Positions 9,041 to 17,537 of a DNA stretch of 64,000 nucleotides are shown piece by piece. This DNA is from Sphingobium sp. C100 (GTDB lineage Bacteria > Pseudomonadota > Alphaproteobacteria > Sphingomonadales > Sphingomonadaceae): positions 1 through 64,000 of the forward strand of contig NZ_AYOY01000002.1 in assembly GCF_000508185.1 (NCBI RefSeq), read 5' to 3'. A program made the position numbers and the translations under genes. Positions within the stretch are counted from its first letter, which is position 1. Each line of letters begins with the position of its first letter. The notes under the pieces were generated by a model, which made no database searches, was not told the DNA's origin, and was given only the letters and a program-made list of their open reading frames with translations.

Positions 9041-9541
9041 ATGAGCCCTGTCATGGACCCTGCAATCGCTACGCTGACTCTGCGCGCGCTTCGGCGCATC
9101 TTGCGCGCTACCGACATCGGCAGCCGCCAACTCGCCGCCGCCACCGGGCTCACGCCGTCCCAATTATTGGTATTGCGGGAAATCGATGCGCGCGACGCAG
9201 CAACGCCCGGCGCCATTGCGCAAGCGCTGCAATTCAGTCAGGCGACGATCACGACGATTGTCGATCGGCTGGTCGCGTTGGGATATGTACAGCGCCAACG
9301 CAGCGAGAAGGACAAGCGCCAGTTCCACCTGCGCATCCTGGCCGATGGCGTAAGTGCGCTGGACGATGCCCCAGACCCGCTCCAGACCATTTTCACCGAT
9401 CGATTCGGGCAGTTGCAGACCTGGGAACAGGCATTGATCCTGGCGTCGGTTGAGCGGCTCGCGACATTGATGGGCGCACAGAATATCGACGCGGCCCCCC
9501 TGCTGGACAGCGGATTGATCGACCGGTCGGAACCGGTCTGA
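9041..9541 (+). CDS. ectR: MarR-family regulator of ectoine genes (EctR)
   Basis: 166 residues from ATG 9041; ATG 9053 is equally possible because neither has a good ribosome site. The winged-helix domain is plain: TGLTPSQLLVLREI, then the recognition helix ATITTIVDRLVALGYVQRQRSEKDKRQFHLRI. Divergently transcribed MarR proteins next to ectABC are the known EctR repressors, and this gene sits divergently about 175 bases from the ectA start region. It is expected to repress the ect operon at low osmolarity. Confidence 0.85.
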   Translation: MSPVMDPAIATLTLRALRRILRATDIGSRQLAAATGLTPSQLLVLREIDARDAATPGAIAQALQFSQATITTIVDRLVALGYVQRQRSEKDKRQFHLRILADGVSALDDAPDPLQTIFTDRFGQLQTWEQALILASVERLATLMGAQNIDAAPLLDSGLIDRSEPV

Positions 9542-9696
9542 ACCGCGCGCGCCGCTGCGGTTCAAATCGCAGGACGGCGTCGTCTCCGCCCTCATGCGCA
9601 CAGCGAACGGCGCCGGCGGGTCGAGGGGCGGCAGATCATCCTCAGCCCCGTCCAGCCGGCGCAGCGGACTGCTCCACTCCGGTGGCCCGACCTTAA

Positions 9697-10812
<1,116 letters not shown>

Positions 10813-10829
10813 CGGCGCGCGCCGCACGA

Positions 10830-11303
10830 TCATGCGACCGCCCTGGTCGTGCCCCCTTTGACCAGACCTTGGCGCAGAAGCGCATCGATCGACCAGGCAC
10901 CACCGCCGCGCGCAATCAGGGGCAACAGGATAGCCGTCCAGCTCAGATGCGTCGGCCAGGCATCGGGATAGACGAAAATCTGGATGACGAGGGTCATGCC
11001 CAACAATGCGAGAGCCGAAAGCCGCGTGGCGAAGCCCAGCAGCAAGAGCGCGGGGAAGAGATGCTCCGCCAGGGTCGCGAGCGTCGCTGCAAGTTCGGGC
11101 GGGATGATCGGAAGCGCATATTCGGTGCGGAACAGCTCATAGGCGCTGTCGGTGATGGTGAATATGCCCTCCACCTTGGTACGCCCCGACAGAAAGAAGA
11201 TCGTCGCGATACCGATCCGAGCCACGAAAAGCAGCAAGGCATCGGGAATCCGCATCAAGACGCGACGAACGATGCCGTCGTAAAGCGCTGCGATCAGGTT
11301 CAT
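10830..11303 (-). CDS. DoxX family membrane protein of the bufferin locus
   Basis: 157 residues from ATG 11303; the longer reading frame upstream is the antisense of bufA1 and is rejected. Four membrane segments with the DoxX pattern ([60 protein letters not shown]). DoxX proteins regularly accompany bufferin genes and are named BufD in some operons; their role is not settled. It follows bufA1 by 52 bases that hold a small hairpin. Confidence 0.82.
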   Translation of the reverse strand: MNLIAALYDGIVRRVLMRIPDALLLFVARIGIATIFFLSGRTKVEGIFTITDSAYELFRTEYALPIIPPELAATLATLAEHLFPALLLLGFATRLSALALLGMTLVIQIFVYPDAWPTHLSWTAILLPLIARGGGAWSIDALLRQGLVKGGTTRAVA

Positions 11304-11324
11304 CGATGGTCTCCTGATGAGGGA

Positions 11325-11345
11325 CCGGGGCGACCTGCACCCCGG
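11325..11345 (-). terminator. GC hairpin between bufA1 and doxX
   Basis: CCGGGG (11325-11330) pairs with CCCCGG (11340-11345) around a nine-base loop. Stem-loops after RiPP precursor genes commonly keep precursor mRNA in excess of downstream mRNA. No T-run is present, so partial termination at most. Confidence 0.35.
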
Positions 11346-11355
11346 CCATTGTCGG

Positions 11356-11631
11356 TCATGCCGCCTTGGGGCTGAGCGAGCCGTTACCCTTGGGCGTCTT
11401 GATCGAGGTGCAGGTGCCCGCCTTGACCAATTTCCAGGCATTGCCCTGATAGTCGATCTTTGACGTTCCGGCGCAGCTCGTCCCAGCGCCAGCGGCGCAA
11501 TCATTCTTGCCGGCCAGCGAAACGCCGTAGCATTTCTCCATGGCGGGCTTGGTCTGGGCGTCGGCGCTCGCCGACAGCGCGACAGATGCAATGGCGATGC
11601 TGGCCGCGAGCGCGGCATGGGTGGTGCGCAT
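11356..11631 (-). CDS. bufA1: BufA1-type bufferin precursor (DUF2282)
   Basis: 91 residues from ATG 11631, with GAGGA seven bases upstream. It has a signal peptide ending at SADAQ, then a mature region with four cysteines (Cys34, Cys45, Cys53, Cys74), including the family ends MEKCYGV and CTSIKTPKG. BufA1 proteins are exported RiPPs whose inner cysteines are converted to copper-binding thiooxazole groups by BufB/BufC. A SigF-type promoter (11737-11762) directs it. The matching bufB/bufC lie 1.9 kb away on the other strand, so one enzyme pair may serve two precursors. Confidence 0.88.
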   Translation of the reverse strand: MRTTHAALAASIAIASVALSASADAQTKPAMEKCYGVSLAGKNDCAAGAGTSCAGTSKIDYQGNAWKLVKAGTCTSIKTPKGNGSLSPKAA

Positions 11632-11736
11632 AATCAATCCTCGTCTAATGATCGCCTCGTCGCGCGGCCCGGCAGGAGAGAAGCCGGGCCGCACGGTGAC
11701 CGGGGAGGAGGCGGGATGCCCGTGTCACATTCATAG

Positions 11737-11762
11737 TTCGCGACGGGAGCGAGGACCGTTAC
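11737..11762 (-). promoter_or_regulatory. SigF-type promoter of bufA1-doxX
   Basis: On the minus strand GTAACG (11762-11757), 16 bases, CGAA (11740-11737). The Caulobacter SigF consensus is GTAACC-N16-CGAA, so this is one base off with exact spacing. It lies 106 bases before the bufA1 start. Confidence 0.75.
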
Positions 11763-11794
11763 ACCGACGTGGCGGAAAAAAGGATCGGGGCGCT

Positions 11795-11820
11795 GTAACC
11801 TGCCGCCCGCTTTACGCGAA
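11795..11820 (+). promoter_or_regulatory. SigF-type promoter of sigF-nrsF
   Basis: GTAACC (11795-11800), exactly 16 bases, CGAA (11817-11820): a perfect match to the Caulobacter SigF promoter, 20 bases before the sigma gene start. This implies autoregulation, and a back-to-back arrangement with the bufA1 promoter. Confidence 0.85.
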
Positions 11821-11839
11821 TGGCAGGTGAGGAGATCGA

Positions 11840-12379
11840 ATGCGGACGAACGAGGACGTATTGCGCGGCCTGATGATCGATGGGTTGGACGGTGATGCCG
11901 CCGCCCATACGACATTGCTGCGCCTGCTCGTTCCGCTTCTGCGGGGTTTCTATCGGCGCCGGGTTCGCGGCGCCGATGATGATGTCGAGGATCTTGTGCA
12001 GGAAACCCTGATTGCCGTTCATACACGTCGCGCGACCTATGATTGGGATCGCGCCTTCACCGCCTGGGTGTTTGCAATCGCCCGATATAAGATGGTCGAT
12101 CATTTCCGCCGTGCAGGCCGGCTCCGTCCGATCGACGACCTGGAGGAGACGTTGATAGCGGATGATTTCGAAGCTGCTGCGATCGCGCGGCTGGACATCG
12201 ACGACCTTCTGGCCGGCCTTCCGCCCAAGCAGGCGAGGATGATCCGCGCCACCCGGATCGACGGTTTGAGCGTCGCCGAAGCGGCAAGCGCCGACGGCAT
12301 CGGAGAATCGGACGTCAAAATTTCGGTTCATCGCGGATTGAAAGCGCTGATCGCGCGCGTGCAAAGGCCGGCGCAATGA
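11840..12379 (+). CDS. sigF: ECF sigma factor SigF
   Basis: 179 residues with GAGGAG just upstream of the ATG. Region 2 (DDDVEDLVQETLIAVHTRRATYDWDRAFTAWVFAIARYKMVDHFRR split over residues 50-95) and region 4 (PPKQARMIRATRIDGLSVAEAASADGIGESDVKISVHRGLKAL) are clear. In Caulobacter SigF is held by the membrane protein NrsF and released by metal stress to transcribe bufferin operons. The same pairing and the same promoter motif occur here. Confidence 0.9.
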   Translation: MRTNEDVLRGLMIDGLDGDAAAHTTLLRLLVPLLRGFYRRRVRGADDDVEDLVQETLIAVHTRRATYDWDRAFTAWVFAIARYKMVDHFRRAGRLRPIDDLEETLIADDFEAAAIARLDIDDLLAGLPPKQARMIRATRIDGLSVAEAASADGIGESDVKISVHRGLKALIARVQRPAQ

Positions 12380-13017
12380 AGACTGACGACCTGATCCTCT
12401 CCCTTGCCCGCGACACCCGGCCGATCCGCCGTGACGCAATCCGCCGGCGAATCGCTGCCGGCCTCATCGCCGGTGGCATCGTTTCTGCCGTTTTTATCGC
12501 ATTCTCGATCGGCCTGCGCCCCGACCTGTGGCTCGCCATGCAGGGCGCCGCCTTCTGGATAAAGTGGGGCTATACGCTCTCGCTCTCCGCCGCCGCGATG
12601 GCGATGACGGTTCAGCTCGCCCGGCCAGACAGCGACCGGGTGCGCGGGCTCTGGTTGACGGCGGTTCCTGTCATCCTGCTTGCCGGCATCGGCCTGATCG
12701 AGCTTGCATTGACCCCGCGCGCCGACTGGCTTGCAATGTGGCTGGGCCACAGCTGGCAGGCCTGTCCGCTGATCGTCTTTACCTTGTCGATCCCGATCTT
12801 CGGAGGTCTGCTTTGGTCGTTCCGGAGCCTTGCCCCGACGCGGCTGCGGGCCGCCGGCGCGGCTGCCGGACTGTTGGCCGGCGCGTTCTCCGCGACGATC
12901 TATTGCATCCACTGCCCCGAAGTGTCGGCGGTCTTCGTGCTGACCTGGTATTCGCTCGGCATCCTGTTGACGACGCTCCTGGGCACGCTCCTGGGGCCAC
13001 GCCTGCTGCGGTGGTGA
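12376..13017 (+). CDS. nrsF: membrane anti-sigma factor NrsF (DUF1109)
   Basis: 213 residues, overlapping sigF by ATGA. An N-terminal cytoplasmic segment (KTDDLILSLARDTRPIRR) is followed by about six membrane helices, as in NrsF. Cysteines fall in SWQACPLIVF and IYCIHCPEV; conserved cysteines of NrsF are implicated in metal sensing, so these are the likely sensing residues. Loss of SigF binding when metal is bound would switch on the locus. Confidence 0.88.
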   Translation: MKTDDLILSLARDTRPIRRDAIRRRIAAGLIAGGIVSAVFIAFSIGLRPDLWLAMQGAAFWIKWGYTLSLSAAAMAMTVQLARPDSDRVRGLWLTAVPVILLAGIGLIELALTPRADWLAMWLGHSWQACPLIVFTLSIPIFGGLLWSFRSLAPTRLRAAGAAAGLLAGAFSATIYCIHCPEVSAVFVLTWYSLGILLTTLLGTLLGPRLLRW

Positions 13018-13068
13018 CGCGATGATCGGCATGTGCGGGGAGGAACACCGCGAATTTACGTCGTCGCT

Positions 13069-13094
13069 GTAACCAAATCACGCGCTGCCGCGAA
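13069..13094 (+). promoter_or_regulatory. SigF-type promoter of bufA2-bufB-bufC
   Basis: GTAACC (13069-13074), 16 bases, CGAA (13091-13094): second perfect match to the SigF consensus, 45 bases before the bufA2 start. Confidence 0.85.
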
Positions 13095-13138
13095 ATGTGG
13101 ACGCCATCCCGGCAGAAGCAAATTTCGGAGACAAGCAC

Positions 13139-13411
13139 ATGCTCACCCTCAACACCGGCCTCGGCATGGCCGCGTCCGCCGCCGTCATCGCGATCGCCGC
13201 CGCCTCGGCCCCTGCGGCCGCCGCCACACAAGGCGCCGCCGCTGGCGAGACGATCCACTGCTACGGCATCAACACCTGCAAGGGCACGTCGGACTGCAAG
13301 ACCGCCAAGAACGAGTGCAAGGGCCAGAACGACTGCAAAGGCCAGGGCTTCAAGGCGATGACGAGCAAGGCGTGCAAGGCTGCGGGCGGCAGCCTGACCG
13401 AAGCCAAGTGA
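13139..13411 (+). CDS. bufA2: BufA2-type bufferin precursor
   Basis: 90 residues from ATG 13139 (CGGAG ten bases upstream). A signal peptide runs to about APAAAATQG; the mature part is short, Lys/Gly-rich and has six cysteines (41, 47, 53, 60, 66, 79), four of them in the repeated setting (D/E)CK or TCKG. This matches BufA2-type metallophore precursors. bufB begins 67 bases later, so the modification enzymes are directly paired with this precursor. Exported copper (or other soft metal) chelation is the expected role. Confidence 0.88.
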   Translation: MLTLNTGLGMAASAAVIAIAAASAPAAAATQGAAAGETIHCYGINTCKGTSDCKTAKNECKGQNDCKGQGFKAMTSKACKAAGGSLTEAK

Positions 13412-13478
13412 CGCGCTGTCGGCCCGGCCGCCCAGGCGCGTCGGGCCGACCTTCTCCACGCAATCAGGAGCGCATCCG

Positions 13479-14309
13479 ATGATCCCATCCTTTGCCGGCT
13501 TCGGCCTCGGCCTGCGCAAACCCCATTATGCCGAGTTCCTGGAACACCGTGTGTCGGTGGATTTTCTGGAGGTGATCTCGGAAAATTTCATGGTCGATGG
13601 CGGGCGTCCGCGACAGATACTGCGCGACATCCGGGCGCGATATCCAGTGGCGCTGCATGGCGTTTCGATGTCGATCGGTTCGGCAGACGGACTCGATGCT
13701 GCCTATCTGACGCGACTGCGGAACTTGATCGACGAAATCGAACCGCTTTTCGTGTCGGATCATCTAAGCTGGACGCGGATCGAAGGCTTCAACTCGCACG
13801 ATCTGCTGCCGCTGCCCTATACTGAGGAATCTCTCGCCATGGTCTGCACCAATGTCGACAGGGCGCAGGATGTGCTGGGCCGTGCGATGCTTATCGAAAA
13901 CCCGTCAACCTATCTGGAATTTGCGCCTGCCGACATGAGCGAGTGGACGTTTTTGGGCAGGCTTTGTGAACGGACCGGCTGCGGACTGCTGCTCGATGTG
14001 AACAATGTCTTTGTCAGCGCGACCAATCACGGTTTCGATCCGCGCGCCTATCTTGATGGCGTGCCGCATGAGCATGTGCGCCAGATCCATCTCGCCGGTC
14101 ACAGTCGGGGCGAACAGCTGCTGGTCGATACGCATGATCAGCCCGTAGCGCTGACGGTGTGGGAGTTATTTGCGCATATATGGCCGCAGCTCGGCCCGGT
14201 GGCGACGATGATAGAGCGTGATGACAATATCCCGCCGCTCGCCGAATTGCTCGCCGAGCTTGCCGCGGCGCGCCGGGCTGCGGCGGGTGACATGCCGGTG
14301 GCGGCATGA
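13479..14309 (+). CDS. bufB: MNIO-family bufferin maturase BufB (DUF692)
   Basis: 276 residues. Multinuclear non-heme iron enzyme with TIM-barrel fold. The conserved acidic/His motifs are in order: EVISENF, LHGVSMSIG, SDHLSW, IENPSTY, LLLDVNNVFVS, IHLAGH, VDTHDQPV, IERDDNIPP. The family (MbnB, BufB) oxidises precursor cysteines, here presumably to thiooxazoles, with a partner protein and O2. It overlaps bufC by four bases, as expected for a tight heterodimer. Confidence 0.92.
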   Translation: MIPSFAGFGLGLRKPHYAEFLEHRVSVDFLEVISENFMVDGGRPRQILRDIRARYPVALHGVSMSIGSADGLDAAYLTRLRNLIDEIEPLFVSDHLSWTRIEGFNSHDLLPLPYTEESLAMVCTNVDRAQDVLGRAMLIENPSTYLEFAPADMSEWTFLGRLCERTGCGLLLDVNNVFVSATNHGFDPRAYLDGVPHEHVRQIHLAGHSRGEQLLVDTHDQPVALTVWELFAHIWPQLGPVATMIERDDNIPPLAELLAELAAARRAAAGDMPVAA

Positions 14310-15052
14310 CCCTCCTGTCCATGCAGCGCGACATGCGCGCCTGGCTTGTGCATGAAGACGAAGCCGCCGCCGCACGGATGGGCGCGCGTGCACATGCCGG
14401 TTTTGGCGTGTATCAGAATAATTATCGCGCGCAGCTCGTCGCCTGCCTCGAGAGCAGCTTTCCCAGGACGCGCGCCTGGACGGGCGACGAGGCGTTCCTC
14501 AACGCCGCCGCACTGCACATCGATCGCGTGCCGCCGAGCAGTTGGACACTTGATGCCTATCCGCACGATTTCCCGACCACGCTCTCGGCGCTTTATCCCG
14601 ACGACCCGGAGATTGAGGAGATTGCACAAATCGAGTTGGCGCTCGAGCAGATGTTCGTAGCGGCCGACGGGACTATTGTGACCGTTGATGACTTGCAGGA
14701 CATCGACTGGGACAGAGCATCGCTGCGCATCGCGCACACAATCGAACTGGTCGATCTTCGGACCAACGCCTTCGCGCTCTGGTCAGCCATTGCCGCCGGC
14801 GATCAGCCGCCGACGGTCGAGCATCGCAAGGTGTCCGACATCATCCTTGTGTGGCGCCAAGACGGGCAGTGCCGCATCCGAACGATCGACCAGACAGAAT
14901 TTCAAGCACTGCGCGCGCTCCGCGCGGGCACGCGGTTCGGCGATCTGTGCAGCGATGCTGCTATCCTGTTTGGCCAGGAAAGGGGCACCGCGCTCGTCGG
15001 CCAATGGCTGGGCAAGTGGTTGGCTGACGGATTGATCGCGGCGATCGACTAG
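14306..15052 (+). CDS. bufC: bufferin maturation partner BufC (DUF2063)
   Basis: 248 residues. The N-terminal helical DUF2063 domain (MQRDMRAWLV ... GFGVYQNNYRAQLVACLESSFPRTRAWTGDEAF) is followed by a C-terminal domain that in MbnC/BufC-like proteins presents the precursor leader to the MNIO enzyme. Coupled to bufB by an ATGA overlap. It is the last gene of the SigF operon; 43 bases separate it from a convergent lacI-type gene. Confidence 0.9.
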   Translation: MTLLSMQRDMRAWLVHEDEAAAARMGARAHAGFGVYQNNYRAQLVACLESSFPRTRAWTGDEAFLNAAALHIDRVPPSSWTLDAYPHDFPTTLSALYPDDPEIEEIAQIELALEQMFVAADGTIVTVDDLQDIDWDRASLRIAHTIELVDLRTNAFALWSAIAAGDQPPTVEHRKVSDIILVWRQDGQCRIRTIDQTEFQALRALRAGTRFGDLCSDAAILFGQERGTALVGQWLGKWLADGLIAAID

Positions 15053-15095
15053 TGGAACAGTGAAATTGCGGCCCGCCATGATCCGCGCGCGGCGG

Positions 15096-16130
15096 TCACG
15101 GCGCAGATCCCCGCGGCCACCGACCGGTGCTGCCCCGCACAATCAGCGCATGGGGCAGCATCAGATGCGTATCGTGATCGACGTCCTTTTTTCGAAAAGA
15201 CGGGTCCACCAGCATGTCGACCGCGGCAGCGGCCATTTCCGCCTTGGGTTGACGGATCGTCGTGATTTGGGGCCATGCCGCGCGAGACGAGGCCGTGTCG
15301 TCGAAGCCGGCGATGGACAGGGCGTCGGGCACCGCTATATCCAGCTTCATCGCGGTGATGAGCGCGCCAAGGGCCATGTCGTCGTTGCTGGCAAAGATCG
15401 CGCTGGGCCGATCCGGTCCGCGCAACAGCACCTCGCCCAGTTCAAGGCCTGACCGAAATCTGAAGTCGCCGCGCAGCAACAAGCGCTCCTCGACGGCGAC
15501 ACCCGCCGCCGCCATGGCAGCGCGAAAGCCTTCCTCCCGCCGGATGGACGCGCTGTGCGTCAATGGCCCCTGGATGAAGCCGATATGGCGATGGCCAAGG
15601 CCGATCAGATAGTCGGTCATTTCCCGCGCGGCGCCATGATCGTCCATCCGGACCGCGCCCGATCCCTCCGGCTCGACCGAAGGCGCCATCAGCACATAGG
15701 GCACGCCCGATTGCCGGAACAGGTCGATCAGTTCGGGCGTATCGCAAATAGGAGGGGCGATGATCGCGCCGTCCAGGCGCAGGGCGGCAATGCTGTCCTG
15801 GACATGGCCCTGCCATCCAGCGCGGTTTGGCTCCACCGGCTCCACCACCAGATGATAGCTGCGTTCCCGGCATCGGATCAGGGCGCCATGCTGCACGTCG
15901 GCGGCATAGCCCGATACCGGATCGTCGATGAACAGGCCAAGCAGATAGGAACGGGAACTGGAAAGGCTGCGGGCGAAGGCATTGGGGCGATAATCCAGTT
16001 CGGCCACGACCCGCTGAACGGCTGCGCGGATCGCGGGCCGGACATGATCCTCTCCATTGATGACGCGCGATACGGTTTTGGGGGAGACGCCGGCGCGGGC
16101 CGCGACATCTTTGATCGTGACGGTTTTCAT
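15096..16130 (-). CDS. LacI-family transcriptional regulator of a sugar locus
   Basis: 344 residues from ATG 16130; the longer frame is the antisense of the transporter. The HTH (TIKDVAARAGVSPKTVSRVINGEDHV) and hinge LDYRPNAFARSL are canonical; the rest is a periplasmic-binding-like sensor (IGFIQG, IFASNDDMALGAL, SIAGFDDTASS). It overlaps the FucP-like transporter by ATGA. The likely operators are the paired palindromes at 17452-17490 with a central CG, as LacI proteins prefer. The inducer is probably a glucoside or its hydrolysis product. Confidence 0.9.
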   Translation of the reverse strand: MKTVTIKDVAARAGVSPKTVSRVINGEDHVRPAIRAAVQRVVAELDYRPNAFARSLSSSRSYLLGLFIDDPVSGYAADVQHGALIRCRERSYHLVVEPVEPNRAGWQGHVQDSIAALRLDGAIIAPPICDTPELIDLFRQSGVPYVLMAPSVEPEGSGAVRMDDHGAAREMTDYLIGLGHRHIGFIQGPLTHSASIRREEGFRAAMAAAGVAVEERLLLRGDFRFRSGLELGEVLLRGPDRPSAIFASNDDMALGALITAMKLDIAVPDALSIAGFDDTASSRAAWPQITTIRQPKAEMAAAAVDMLVDPSFRKKDVDHDTHLMLPHALIVRGSTGRWPRGSAP

Positions 16131-17365
16131 GAATTTTGCTCCTGCGGCTTGGGGCAATGGGCCGCAAACCAGGCGATGAAGGCATAGCATCCGGCCGGCA
16201 GGGCCAGCGCCGGCAGCAGGGCCGTCGCATCGGCCAGCGCCCCGGTGACGACAGGGATGATTGCTCCGCCCACCACCGCCATGCACAGCCACATGGACGC
16301 GACCGGCGCCTGTCGGGCGTCGGGCGGCAGCGCCATGGCATAGATAGTGGGATACATGATGGCGTTGCACAGTCCCACCGCGATCAGGACGCCGGCGCCA
16401 AACGCACCGGGCAGAAAGATGGCCGACAATGTCAGCGCGACGGCGCCCAGCGCAACGGCGAGGAGCAGCCGGGATTCGGCCATGTGCATCATCATCCACG
16501 CGCCAAGAAACCGACCGGCCATGGCGCCGCCCCAATACAGGCTGACCAACTGACCGCCGATCACCGGCGTCACGCCCAACCGGTCGGGGCGCATCAGCAC
16601 GGTAGGCAGCAGCGCGCCTATCGCCACCTCCGCCCCGACATAGAAGAAGATCGCGGCCGTCCCCCATTTCAGACAGGGCAGACGGATCACCTGAAACATC
16701 CGCCCCGTCTGCGTGAACGGCTGCGCCTCGCCCCGCGCCAGCAGGTTGCGATGCCGGAAATAGGCCAGCATGAGGATCGCCGTGACCAGCGCTGTGCCGG
16801 CAAAGGGCAAGGTCGCGCCGACGCCGCGCGCGGCATCGGCGTCAAGTTCAGCCAGCAGCAACGGCGCGCTGATGAGCGGCCCCAATACAGTGCCAAGCGA
16901 ATTGAAGCCTTGCAGCAGCGTCAGCCGGCGAGCGGCGCCGCGCGAAGGACCGATGACGGCGACGACTGTATTGGACGCGATCTGGAGGAAGGTCTGTCCA
17001 GCCGACAGCAGCAGCAGCGCGCCCAGCACCATCGCGAAAGACAGGATGGTCTGCGCCAGCGTCAACGTCAGGCAAGCAGCCGTCATCACCGCCAGCCCGA
17101 CGACAATGGCCCGCATATAACCGTTGCGGACGATGATCCAGGTGATCGGCAGCGCGAACAGCAGATAGCTGGAGTGGAAGGCAAGCTGGACCAGCAGCGC
17201 ATCACGATAGTCCAGATGCAGCGTCAGCTTGAGTTGGGGCACCAGGAGACTGACCGAGGAGGTCAGGAACCCGCCGATGAAGAACACGCCGATGGATAGC
17301 CGAAAAAGACGGTTCGCGATTTGATCGCCTTCGGGAGGAGTCAAGGTTGACGTAACGATAACCAT
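16127..17365 (-). CDS. FHS/FucP-like MFS sugar permease
   Basis: 412 residues from ATG 17365 (a TTG precedes it directly). About 12 membrane helices. Features of the fucose/glucose FHS group: YRDALLVQLAFHSSYLLFALPITWIIVR near the N-terminus, SAGQTFLQIASNTVVAVIGP and LLQGFNSLGTVLGPLIS mid-protein. It would carry the monosaccharide freed by the periplasmic GH3 enzyme across the inner membrane. Transcribed divergently from the TonB receptor and coupled to lacI. Confidence 0.82.
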   Translation of the reverse strand: MVIVTSTLTPPEGDQIANRLFRLSIGVFFIGGFLTSSVSLLVPQLKLTLHLDYRDALLVQLAFHSSYLLFALPITWIIVRNGYMRAIVVGLAVMTAACLTLTLAQTILSFAMVLGALLLLSAGQTFLQIASNTVVAVIGPSRGAARRLTLLQGFNSLGTVLGPLISAPLLLAELDADAARGVGATLPFAGTALVTAILMLAYFRHRNLLARGEAQPFTQTGRMFQVIRLPCLKWGTAAIFFYVGAEVAIGALLPTVLMRPDRLGVTPVIGGQLVSLYWGGAMAGRFLGAWMMMHMAESRLLLAVALGAVALTLSAIFLPGAFGAGVLIAVGLCNAIMYPTIYAMALPPDARQAPVASMWLCMAVVGGAIIPVVTGALADATALLPALALPAGCYAFIAWFAAHCPKPQEQNS

Positions 17366-17451
17366 CAAGCCGGGTTTACGATTGATCCTTACAGCGCGGA
17401 TGCCGCCAAGGAAAGCGATGCCGGAAAAAGCGCAGGGCTATGTGCGCGAAT

Positions 17452-17467
17452 TTGACATCGATGTCAA
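17452..17467. promoter_or_regulatory. perfect palindromic operator, site 1
   Basis: TTGACATCGATGTCAA is a perfect 16-bp palindrome with a central CG, the usual form of a LacI-family operator. It lies between the divergent permease-lacI and TonB receptor genes, 71 bases before the receptor start. Confidence 0.7.
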
Positions 17468-17474
17468 AACACTG

Positions 17475-17490
17475 TTGACATCGTTGTCAG
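17475..17490. promoter_or_regulatory. near-palindromic operator, site 2
   Basis: TTGACATCGTTGTCAG repeats site 1 with two changes, centred 23 bp from it (about two helical turns, so both faces align). Its TTGACA could also be a -35 element, so repressor binding would block polymerase. Confidence 0.65.
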
Positions 17491-17537
17491 GCTTTGGTCT
17501 TTACACGCAACACAACAATGTGAGTCCAGGGAGAGAG

